DNA of 13,400 nucleotides, taken from an uncultured Candidatus Melainabacteria bacterium. GTDB taxonomy: Bacteria > Cyanobacteriota > Vampirovibrionia > Gastranaerophilales > Gastranaerophilaceae. This document shows, in pieces, positions 5,363 to 11,845 of this stretch (position 1 is its first letter; each line of letters starts with the position of its first letter). The notes beneath the pieces were generated by a model. That model was not told the origin of the DNA, did not search any database, and saw nothing but the letters and a program-made list of their open reading frames with translations. Both the position numbers and the translations under genes were made by a program. The stretch is taken from assembly GCA_934717895.1 (NCBI GenBank), contig CAKUZO010000048.1:1-13400 (forward strand). The letters are read 5' to 3'.

Positions 5363-8300
5363 ATGCCTAATTTAAGTGTACAACAGCAACAACAACTAAG
5401 CATATACTTGAAGAAAAACCCAAAAGTATCTCGTGAAAAAGCAATAAAATTGCTGTTCGGGGGGGGGGCAAAAGCTTCTTCTGATAAAGGTTTAGCAGTT
5501 GAGCATAAGAAAAATTCTGCTCAAGCTGAAACTATTTACTTGCAATCTGGCAGAAAGGTCGTTTATACCAGACTAAAAAACGGTGGACTTGCTTGCAAGT
5601 ATTATGGTGCAGATGGCACCCAACTTAAACCAGAATATTTTAAAAAAGTAGAAGGCAATATTTCAATTTCAGCAGATGGAACAAGCTACACAATCACAAA
5701 AAACGGTAAAAAAAGTAAGCGAATAAAAGCAAAAGATGCCAGGCTCGGGGCAATTGACCAAAACATTGTAAAATTAAACAATCAGGAAAAAAGGTTAAAA
5801 AAGACCCAAAAAGAGCAAGGTTTTATTGGTAAAGGCTGGGATTGGTTTAAAAATAAAACCGGAATAGGCGATAGTTCAGATAAAGCTCAAACACAAATAG
5901 ATGCGGAACGTAAATTGCTTATGCAAATGCGAAAATCTGGCGCCAAAATCAGTAAATCAGAATTTGAAAAAATTACCGGCCAAAAATGTACTCCTGCTAA
6001 TATGAAGAAATTTCAACAAGGCGACTTTTCACAGGCGGCTAAAAAAGTTTCAGGATACCAAGAGGGGCAAGAAATGGCTGTTGATGTAGTGGCAGACGTA
6101 GCTTCTGGAGTTGTAGCTTTTGGAATATATACAGTTGCAGTCGCGTCATCTCCATTCACAGGAGGTACAAGTATTGCACTTGGGGTTTTTGCAGCAGCCG
6201 GAACTGGAGCTTTAATAAAAAGCGGAATAAAGGCTGCAGATGCTTTTTCGGGTGGACGAAAATATACATTTGACAATTTTAAAAAAGATGCCGGAACAGG
6301 TGCAGTATCTGGTATGTTAGCGCCAGTGACAAGTGGTTTTGGCGGAGCTGTCGGAAAAGTAGTTGCAACGAAATTAGGCTTGCAGACTGTAAAAACAGTA
6401 GGTAAAGAAATTGCAGAAGAAGTTGTTGAAAATAGCTTCAAACAAACATTAAAAACATCTTTGCAAAATCCGGGGGCGTTTAAATTTGTTGGTGAAGGAA
6501 GCGGCAAGAAAATTCTTGCTTACGGTTCAGAAGTTCTAGCAGATGGTGTTATTAACGGTGGTATTGATAACGGATTTAGAACAGCCGTAAATGGCGGTAG
6601 TTTGTCAGATATCGCAAAAGCCTCAGGTGAAGGTGCATTGTTCGCCCCATTAGTTGGCTTAGGAATGAAAGGTACAGGTTTTACACTTGGTAAAGCAACT
6701 TCATTAGTAAACAAAACAGTAAAAGAAAATGGGTTTCATTATATTAAAACTCCTTTTGGTAATAAAGATTTTAAATTAACACAAGGGCAATATACTCGTT
6801 TGAAATTAGAGGATAATAGTACAATGGTTTTGCGTTCTAAAACTCAAAATCCTACAAATTTAACAAATGAATTAAAAAAAGGAATTTACCAACTTTCTGA
6901 CGTTCATGCTTTGTTACGGAATAATCCTAATTTAGGGCGAACAGTTGGGAAACTTCCTTCAAAATGGGGAAAAGCAGTTAAATCTTCTGAGGCTTTTAAA
7001 AAGATAGATGATGCTTTTTCTAGTTATGCAAAAGATTTTCACGAAGGAAAAGCTTCAAAGGAAGGGTTGAAAAATTTAGAAACTAAATTGGCTACGATAT
7101 TAAATACAGATGTCAAAGTTGCATATTTGGGTTCTGGTTCAATCGGCTCAACTTACAAAATATCTGCACTGGGACAAGATTATGTTTATAAAGTTTTTTA
7201 CAAAGAAGGAATGTTTTCGTCAAATCAAGGACATGGTAATAGTGCAGAATTATTGTCAGCTGTTCGGGCTTCCAGATTATCTCCAAAAAACTTCGCCAAA
7301 TTCTATATGGGAAAATTTGGCGAAAAGGAAGATGGATATATTTTAACAAAATTTATTCCGGAAACAACAAAAACAACAAATGATAAAGGATTTTTCTCTA
7401 ACTTTTTGAAAGGAATGAATTCATTAGATAATCATAGTGATAATGTAAGAAATGGTGTTATTTTAGATTATGGAGCTGCAAGAGTTTGTAGTTATTCCGC
7501 ATTAAGCCCAAAAGGTCGAAAAATAGCAAGAGAAGTTTTTAGTGCTATTGATGCCAATTCTACTGAAAATATCGGTAAAATTATTAAAAAATATGCTTCA
7601 AATAAGGAATTTGATGAGGTTAAAAATTTGCTATTACAAATAAGAGATGATAATTTTTTAGTCAATTCAGAAGTTTTTGCAAAACGTAGCAAAGTTTTTT
7701 CAATGCTTGGAATTGATTATAAGGTTGATATAAGAAAAATGGCAGGCGTCACTCCTGAACCTTATGCTAAATACTACGGATTATCTGAAAAAGAAATGTG
7801 GCATTTGGGAAATTTAGCTAATGCCAGACGAAATGAAAAATATAAGGTGAATAATGGTAAAAAATCCGTAACACAAGGGAAAGATGCTATTGAAAACAAG
7901 CGAGTTCAGTTAAAACAAGAAATAGCACGAGGGAATAAAATTTCTTTAGGCGGTGATGGTATATCTATTCCAAAAGGAAAGTTAAAAGCACCGTCATCAA
8001 AGTTTGCAGAAACAGATGATGCATTTGCTGCAATGATTAATAAAAATAAGTACAAAATATTGCAAATGCAAGCAGAATATCGCGTGACAGGTAATAAAAA
8101 GGGGTATTTGAGCAACTTATATAAATTTATATGTAAAGAAATGGACATTGAAAACGTCTCTTTAAAATTGGTAAATAATGAGGACATTAGATACGGAGGA
8201 GCTTTTATTCCTGCGAGTAAAACTGTTGAATTGAATATGAATTATAATGGAGACTCTGTAGAGGTAATAACCCATGAATTAAATCATTATTTACAATTTA

Positions 8301-8839
8301 AAGAACAACTAATTACTGGTAATGGAGTTGAGGTTGTTGCAAATAATGACGCAGTTCATTTACTCAAAGAAGCTATACAAACTGGAGAAATAAAAACACA
8401 AACAGAAGCTAATCAATTTTATAATAGTTTGTATAAAATTGGGAAAGAGGGTTACTCAAATGATTACTCAGATGTTTTAAATGGAACAAAATATCCTAAA
8501 AATACAAATTCGAATGATTATTATTTTAAAAAGGCTAATCAGTACAACCAAGCAGATATTGATTATGTGGATGGTAGTGTAGATTATGAAAGATATGAGA
8601 AGAATTTAAAAGAAGTTGAAAGTAAAAGGAGAGGAATACTTAGTGCCAAATTAATAAAAGAATCTCCGGAGAAACAAGTAATTGACTTAATTTTAGAAAA
8701 TATTCCCAATGCAGATAAGCCAACGAAGCTTGCATTGGTAGATTTGGCTATTGAAGAAATGCAAAAAGATATATATAGTAATTACACAGCTGATCAATTC
8801 GTTGTAGAGTTTTTTAGGAAGTATGTATCATTCAACTAA
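5363..8839 (+). CDS. Large multidomain protein: hydrophobic region, kinase-like domain, C-terminal zincin
   Basis: 1158 residues, no signal peptide. In order: a Gln-rich start (QQQQQ, 7-11) with SREKAIKLLFGGG (23-35) encoded across a G10 tract; a charged, probably coiled-coil part (about 125-225); an Ala/Gly/Val-rich hydrophobic stretch (about 239-292, two possible membrane helices) and a further Gly-rich part to about 440; a kinase-like domain (about 575-790) with Gly-rich loop GSGSIGSTYKI (590-600), Lys610 in VYKVF, DNHSDN (689-694) and LDYGAA (701-706), which fit the catalytic Asp, metal-binding Asn and DFG-like Asp of APH/UbiB-type kinases; then a C-terminal domain with VITHELNHYLQF (968-979), the zinc-protease HExxH motif, and YEKNLKEVES (1078-1087), a candidate third ligand. 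The architecture recalls polymorphic toxins or secreted effectors, but no export signal or immunity gene is evident. Domain calls are by motif only; function is inference. Confidence 0.8.
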   Translation: MPNLSVQQQQQLSIYLKKNPKVSREKAIKLLFGGGAKASSDKGLAVEHKKNSAQAETIYLQSGRKVVYTRLKNGGLACKYYGADGTQLKPEYFKKVEGNISISADGTSYTITKNGKKSKRIKAKDARLGAIDQNIVKLNNQEKRLKKTQKEQGFIGKGWDWFKNKTGIGDSSDKAQTQIDAERKLLMQMRKSGAKISKSEFEKITGQKCTPANMKKFQQGDFSQAAKKVSGYQEGQEMAVDVVADVASGVVAFGIYTVAVASSPFTGGTSIALGVFAAAGTGALIKSGIKAADAFSGGRKYTFDNFKKDAGTGAVSGMLAPVTSGFGGAVGKVVATKLGLQTVKTVGKEIAEEVVENSFKQTLKTSLQNPGAFKFVGEGSGKKILAYGSEVLADGVINGGIDNGFRTAVNGGSLSDIAKASGEGALFAPLVGLGMKGTGFTLGKATSLVNKTVKENGFHYIKTPFGNKDFKLTQGQYTRLKLEDNSTMVLRSKTQNPTNLTNELKKGIYQLSDVHALLRNNPNLGRTVGKLPSKWGKAVKSSEAFKKIDDAFSSYAKDFHEGKASKEGLKNLETKLATILNTDVKVAYLGSGSIGSTYKISALGQDYVYKVFYKEGMFSSNQGHGNSAELLSAVRASRLSPKNFAKFYMGKFGEKEDGYILTKFIPETTKTTNDKGFFSNFLKGMNSLDNHSDNVRNGVILDYGAARVCSYSALSPKGRKIAREVFSAIDANSTENIGKIIKKYASNKEFDEVKNLLLQIRDDNFLVNSEVFAKRSKVFSMLGIDYKVDIRKMAGVTPEPYAKYYGLSEKEMWHLGNLANARRNEKYKVNNGKKSVTQGKDAIENKRVQLKQEIARGNKISLGGDGISIPKGKLKAPSSKFAETDDAFAAMINKNKYKILQMQAEYRVTGNKKGYLSNLYKFICKEMDIENVSLKLVNNEDIRYGGAFIPASKTVELNMNYNGDSVEVITHELNHYLQFKEQLITGNGVEVVANNDAVHLLKEAIQTGEIKTQTEANQFYNSLYKIGKEGYSNDYSDVLNGTKYPKNTNSNDYYFKKANQYNQADIDYVDGSVDYERYEKNLKEVESKRRGILSAKLIKESPEKQVIDLILENIPNADKPTKLALVDLAIEEMQKDIYSNYTADQFVVEFFRKYVSFN
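5459..5468 (+). repeat. Poly-G tract (G10) inside the 5' end of the 1158-codon gene
   Basis: Ten consecutive Gs encode GGG plus the first base of Ala36. With nine Gs the frame meets TAG nine codons beyond the tract; with eleven it meets TGA five codons beyond. The tract is flanked by TGCTGTTC and CAA exactly as at 11533-11553. Confidence 0.9.
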
Positions 8840-8840
8840 T

Positions 8841-8867
8841 CTATTTAAGTGAATAGTATTTTTTTTT
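8841..8867 (+). terminator. Probable terminator of the 1158-aa gene
   Basis: A short stem CTATTT/GAATAG (8841-8846 with 8851-8856, one G-U pair) around AAGT is followed by TA and a run of nine Ts (8859-8867), immediately after the stop codon. The stem is weak but the T run is long. Confidence 0.55.
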
Positions 8868-8882
8868 AGATTGGTTGGTTTG

Positions 8883-8904
8883 TATGTATTAATGTTAATA
8901 CATA
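8883..8904. promoter_or_regulatory. Perfect 22-bp palindrome upstream of metK promoter
   Basis: TATGTATTAA (8883-8892), TG, TTAATACATA (8895-8904). The arms are exact inverse complements. It lies 12 bases before the metK -35 element and has no T run, so it reads more like an operator for a dimeric regulator than a terminator. The regulator is unknown. Confidence 0.5.
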
Positions 8905-8916
8905 TCAGTTAATAAT

Positions 8917-8945
8917 TTGCTTTTAAAAATTGTCTGGTGTACACT
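8917..8945 (+). promoter_or_regulatory. Promoter of metK
   Basis: TTGCTT (8917-8922), 17 bp, TACACT (8940-8945). Transcription would start near 8952, just before the structured leader. Confidence 0.5.
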
Positions 8946-8960
8946 CTTTATTAGTACATT

Positions 8961-9034
8961 GCCGGGTCGGAATTAAAAACCTTACCGGCGGGCTGACAGT
9001 GATAGGTTCGCTGAGCCCTAAAAACAAATTAAGG
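8961..9034 (+). promoter_or_regulatory. Structured metK leader, candidate riboswitch-like element
   Basis: Hairpin 1: GCCGG (8961-8965) with CCGGC (8985-8989). Hairpin 2: GGGCT (8990-8994) with AGCCC (9014-9018), extended by CAGTG/CGCTG (8997-9001 with 9009-9013) after a GA bulge, loop ATAGGTT. The loop segment AGGTT (9004-9008) is complementary to AACCT (8978-8982) in loop 1, a possible kissing contact. The overlapping CCTTA (8980-8984) is complementary to TAAGG (9030-9034), the ribosome binding site of metK. This gives two exclusive pairings, the logic of a translational switch. Position before metK suggests S-adenosylmethionine sensing, but I cannot match it to a named SAM riboswitch class. 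Conserved S-box sequence is absent. Confidence 0.5.
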
Positions 9035-9044
9035 AGAATTTGAA

Positions 9045-10322
9045 ATGGCACCAAAAAACTTTTTATTTACTTCCGAATCAGTTACGGAAGGACACCCCGA
9101 CAAAGTTTGTGATCAGATTTCTGACGCAATTTTAGACGAGTTTTTGACAAAGTATCCACAATCTCGTGTTGCTGCTGAAACAACAGTTACAACAGGTATG
9201 GCACTTGTTTGTGGAGAAATTACATCTGACTGTTACGTTGACATTCCGTCAGTTGTAAGAAACACTATTAAAAATATTGGTTACACTGAAAGCGAAGGCG
9301 GCGGCTTTGATTTCAACACTTGCGCAGTTTTGACAAGTATTGATGAACAATCTTGCGACATCGCAGGTGGCGTAAACAAAGCACTAGAATCTCGTTCTGA
9401 CAACGCAGATACATCTGTTTCTGAAACAGAAGACATCGGCGCAGGCGACCAAGGTATTATGTTTGGTTACGCTTGTAACGAAACTCCGGAACTTATGCCT
9501 TTGCCTATCAGCTTGGCTCACAAACTTTCATACAGATTAGCACAAGTTAGAAAACAAGGTATTTTGGCATATCTTAGACCTGATGGGAAATCTCAGGTTA
9601 CTGTTGAATACGTTGACGGCAAGCCTTCAAGAATTCACACTGTATTGATTTCAACACAGCACGACGATGTAATCGACGGAATTTCTGACAACGCTCAAAT
9701 TCAAGCTAAAATAAGAGAAGATATCAAAAAATACGTTATCGATTACGTTTTTGAAAACGAAGCAATCAAACTTGATGCTGAAACAAAAATTCTTGTAAAC
9801 CCATCAGGACGTTTCGTAGTAGGCGGCCCACAAGGTGATGCAGGCTTGACAGGACGTAAAATTATCGTAGATACTTACGGTGGCTACTCTCGTCACGGTG
9901 GCGGAGCTTTCTCTGGAAAAGATCCAACAAAAGTTGACAGATCAGCTGCTTACGCATCTCGTTATGTAGCTAAAAACGTTGTAGCTTCTGGTTTAGCAGA
10001 AAAATGCGAAATCGAATTGGCTTATGCAATCGGTGTCGCTGAACCTATTTCAATTATGGTTGATACTTTTGGAACAGGTAAAATTTCTGATGATGCAATT
10101 TCAGAACTTGTTGCTAAAAACTTTGATCTTAGACCTGCTGCAATTATCAAAAACTTTGATTTAAGAAACTTGCCGGCTAAAAACGGTGGTAAATTCTATC
10201 AATTGTTGGCAGCTTACGGTCACATGGGAAGATCTGATATTGATGTTCCTTGGGAACACACAGACAAGGCAGAGGCTTTGAAATCTCAAGCTTGTTCTTG
10301 CGGTTGCTGTTCTTGCAAATAA
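9045..10322 (+). CDS. metK: S-adenosylmethionine synthetase (methionine adenosyltransferase)
   Basis: 425 residues; ribosome site AAGGAG 9 bases before ATG. Makes S-adenosylmethionine from methionine and ATP in the cytosol. Signature blocks are intact: [20 protein letters not shown] (11-30), [12 protein letters not shown] (132-143), [13 protein letters not shown] (260-272) and the phosphate loop [19 protein letters not shown] (285-303). It is longer than the about 384-residue E. coli enzyme because of insertions in the middle and an unusual C-terminal tail, CSCGCCSCK (417-425), with five Cys in nine residues. It is monocistronic, with its own promoter, structured leader and terminator. SAM is also the cofactor of TlyA encoded upstream, though the two are not linked in an operon. 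Confidence 0.98.
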   Translation: MAPKNFLFTSESVTEGHPDKVCDQISDAILDEFLTKYPQSRVAAETTVTTGMALVCGEITSDCYVDIPSVVRNTIKNIGYTESEGGGFDFNTCAVLTSIDEQSCDIAGGVNKALESRSDNADTSVSETEDIGAGDQGIMFGYACNETPELMPLPISLAHKLSYRLAQVRKQGILAYLRPDGKSQVTVEYVDGKPSRIHTVLISTQHDDVIDGISDNAQIQAKIREDIKKYVIDYVFENEAIKLDAETKILVNPSGRFVVGGPQGDAGLTGRKIIVDTYGGYSRHGGGAFSGKDPTKVDRSAAYASRYVAKNVVASGLAEKCEIELAYAIGVAEPISIMVDTFGTGKISDDAISELVAKNFDLRPAAIIKNFDLRNLPAKNGGKFYQLLAAYGHMGRSDIDVPWEHTDKAEALKSQACSCGCCSCK

Positions 10323-10348
10323 GTTCGATAAAGCAATATTTAAAAACA

Positions 10349-10385
10349 TAAAAAAGAGTAGAAAATTTTTCTACTCTTTTTTTTA
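10349..10385. terminator. Bidirectional intrinsic terminator between metK and maf
   Basis: AAAAAGAGTAGAAAA (10351-10365) pairs with TTTTCTACTCTTTTT (from 10367), ending in a run of eight Ts. The A run on the other side makes it work for the convergent maf transcript too. Confidence 0.9.
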
Positions 10386-10418
10386 TATTTTCTGGAACTT
10401 GACTAAATATGTATCTAA

Positions 10419-10985
10419 TTATAACTTATTAAGCATACTTAATAAGGTTTTTGAGCTAATTCCTATTATGTTTTCTAAGTCGCCTGTAAAGTTTTTTATG
10501 TATCCGGACGGCATCTCTTGAATTCCGTATGATCCGGCTTTGTCAAACGGTTTAAAATTGTCTACATAATACTTTATTTGCTCATTTGTTAATTCTTCAA
10601 AAGTTACTTCGCTTGTCGTCGATTTAATTTTACATTCTTTTGTTGCGGAATTTATTACTGCAATTGCTGTTACAACATGGTGAGTTCGTCCTGAAAGCCT
10701 TTTGAGCATGTCAAAAGCCCCATTATAACCGTTTGGCTTCCCTAAAATTATTTCGTCTAAAACAACAATAGTATCAGCACCTATTATTAATGAAGGTTCT
10801 TTTACTAACGGAACAACGGCTTTTGCCTTGTTATATGCCAAATTTTCTATAAAATCATAAGAAAAATCCGTCCTCGAGTGGTCTTCCACATACGGTGACG
10901 GAATGATTTCAAATTCAATATTATGTTTTTTCAGTATATCCGCTCTTCTTGGTGAAGAAGAAGCTAGGATTATTTTTCCCACCAT
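10419..10985 (-). CDS. maf: Maf family nucleoside triphosphate pyrophosphatase
   Basis: 188 residues, usual Maf length. Maf proteins hydrolyse non-canonical or pyrimidine nucleoside triphosphates to monophosphates, a house-cleaning role sometimes linked to division arrest. Motifs: ILASSSPRRADIL (6-18), the substrate loop; GADTIVV (69-75) with the catalytic Asp71; LGKP (81-84); LSGRTHHVVTA (97-107); and FDKAGSYGIQ (147-156), which is typical of the YhdE/dTTP-UTP type rather than the YceF m7GTP type. The final block, GYIKNFTGDLENIIGI, is a slightly divergent form of the usual end. The gene follows the 78-aa gene by 57 bases, so the two probably share a transcript. Substrate class is inference. 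Confidence 0.94.
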   Translation of the reverse strand: MVGKIILASSSPRRADILKKHNIEFEIIPSPYVEDHSRTDFSYDFIENLAYNKAKAVVPLVKEPSLIIGADTIVVLDEIILGKPNGYNGAFDMLKRLSGRTHHVVTAIAVINSATKECKIKSTTSEVTFEELTNEQIKYYVDNFKPFDKAGSYGIQEMPSGYIKNFTGDLENIIGISSKTLLSMLNKL

Positions 10986-11042
10986 TTTGTACTCGCTTTC
11001 TATGTCTGTATTATACCGTAAAAAACGAGCACAGAAAACTTT

Positions 11043-11279
11043 TTAATATTGGGAAGTTTTATTATAACGAGCGGTTCTTGCGTTGATTGCGTAACAAGCG
11101 ATATTTAGTCGCTGTTTTAGCCCCATCATGTTTCTGTACATGCTGGCGTAATCATTCATCGCACTCATCATTTTTTGCGGATCAACCATAGATTCCATAT
11201 TTTCATGGTTATCCACTTTTTCATCAGCATATTTTTTGACCAAAAGTTGGTCGATATAATCCTCAGCACCGATTGCCAT
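11043..11279 (-). CDS. Small helical Met-rich protein (78 aa), unknown function
   Basis: Strong ribosome site GGAGG (complement of 11286-11290), 6 bases before ATG 11279. The product (MAIGAEDYIDQLLVKKYADE at the start) appears almost wholly helical, with a Met-rich centre (MVDPQKMMSAMNDYASMYRNMMG) broken here only by a Pro, and a basic C-terminus. One Cys, no signal peptide, no membrane helix. It heads a probable two-gene transcript with maf. Size and helical character vaguely recall small secreted or structural helical-hairpin proteins, but there is no WxG motif. I do not recognise it. Confidence 0.7.
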   Translation of the reverse strand: MAIGAEDYIDQLLVKKYADEKVDNHENMESMVDPQKMMSAMNDYASMYRNMMGLKQRLNIACYAINARTARYNKTSQY

Positions 11280-11451
11280 AGGTGTCCTCCCTAGATTAAA
11301 TTGTGTTCCTATTGATTAAGAGTTAAGTGTGTTAAACTATTCCTTAATATTCCTTATGTATATATTAAGTATTTCTTTCCCCAAAAATTGCCTAATTTAA
11401 TATGTTATGTTAAGAATTGTTTACAATTGAAAGATTAAAATTTTTATTATA
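11280..11451. other. Divergent intergenic region between the maf operon and the pilin locus
   Basis: A+T-rich, no gene seen. It contains the leader of the 78-aa gene and an exact direct repeat TATTCCTTA at 11338-11346 and 11348-11356, a 10-bp period (one helical turn) that could be a pair of regulator sites. No clear minus-strand promoter could be chosen. Confidence 0.5.
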
Positions 11452-11480
11452 TTGAAAAACTTGTGAAAATACTATATAAT
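11452..11480 (+). promoter_or_regulatory. Near-consensus promoter of the pilin locus
   Basis: TTGAAA (11452-11457), 17 bp, perfect TATAAT (11475-11480). Transcription would start about 11486-11488, on or beside ATG 11487, so the upstream ORF may be read without a leader. Confidence 0.7.
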
Positions 11481-11486
11481 ACGCAT

Positions 11487-11573
11487 ATGAGAGTAGTAAA
11501 GGGCTTAATATTTGCGATAAATAAGATAGACGTGCTGTTCGGGGGGGGGGCAACCTCGGAGATACTGGCTTAG
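11487..11573 (+). CDS. Upstream ORF through the poly-G tract (28 aa), leader or out-of-phase pilin start
   Basis: ATG 11487 opens MRVVKGLIFAINKIDVLFGG, then GATSEILA and TAG. It has no Shine-Dalgarno site and would begin at or near the transcription start. The G10 tract lies in codons 19-22. With eleven Gs the frame would pass on as GGGGNLGDTGLEVKTAFEAA and continue into the pseudopilin frame with no stop. The 28-aa product may therefore be the out-of-phase form of a longer pilin leader, or a short leader peptide, or not made at all. Confidence 0.4.
   Translation: MRVVKGLIFAINKIDVLFGGGATSEILA
11541..11550 (+). repeat. Poly-G tract (G10) upstream of the second pseudopilin
   Basis: Ten Gs in the context TGCTGTTC before and CAA after, identical over 21 bp to the tract inside the 1158-codon gene. 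Its length decides whether ATG 11487 is in frame with the pilin. Confidence 0.9.
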
Positions 11574-11593
11574 AGGTGAAAACGGCATTTGAA

Positions 11594-11676
11594 GCAGCTA
11601 AGCAGCTAGGAAGCGGTGCAGCTAAGCGTAATTTAGATGCCAAGATGCAAAGAGGCGAGGAGGCGAAGTCTGTATC
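11594..11676 (+). repeat. Left arm of an inverted repeat in the pilin leader region
   Basis: Begins GCAGCTAAGCAGCTAGGAAG and later has TTTAGATGCCAAGATGC. It matches the reverse complement of 11861-11979 in two blocks (19 of 20, and about 21 of 23 bases), with an extra 40 to 50 bases in the other arm. Read forward it encodes AAKQLGSGAAK and LDAKMQRGEEAKSVS. Confidence 0.8.
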
Positions 11677-11695
11677 GAGAATAGTTGCTATCAGT

Positions 11696-11736
11696 CGTCA
11701 TTCTGAGGGAAACAGCAATTTTATCCCGAAGAATCT
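11696..11736. repeat. Dispersed palindromic repeat, copy 1
   Basis: CGTCATTCTGAGGGA, 15 bases, then TCCCGAAGAATCTC. The ends form an imperfect hairpin. This GTCATTCTGAG...GAAGAATC pattern is a short repeat found dispersed in many bacterial genomes, often translated by gene callers as RHSER-type peptides. Confidence 0.65.
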
Positions 11737-11776
11737 CTTATTAAGTAATCAAGAAATCGATAATAGTCGCAATTCC

Positions 11777-11804
11777 CGTCATTCTGAGCGACAGCGAAAG
11801 AATC
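11777..11804. repeat. Dispersed palindromic repeat, copy 2
   Basis: CGTCATTCTGAGCGACAG followed by CGAAAGAATCC, a more compact copy of the preceding element, in the same orientation. Translated it gives SRHSERQRKNP. Its presence in the upstream part of the frame is a reason to place the pilin start after it. Confidence 0.7.
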
Positions 11805-11845
11805 CAGCTTATTATTGTAATACAAGTAAATTGAAAGGAATATAC

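Noticed and set aside
6013..6714. Minus-strand open frames of 164 and 64 codons inside the large gene
   Set aside because: Antisense frames kept open by Gly/Ala-rich codons of the plus strand; Pro/Ala/Thr-rich composition and no start signals.
8961..9034. SAM-I (S-box), SAM-II or preQ1-I riboswitch before metK
   Set aside because: The S-box core is missing. The CCCTAAAAACAAATTAAGG tail looks a little like preQ1-I, but the stem and loop order does not fit. I therefore left the class open.
11576..11845. Upstream extension of the pseudopilin frame from GTG 11576
   Set aside because: No ribosome site, and the codons are made of an inverted-repeat arm and two dispersed hairpin repeats. ATG 11846 has a good AAAGGA site. 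The extension is kept only as a possible product of a G-tract change.
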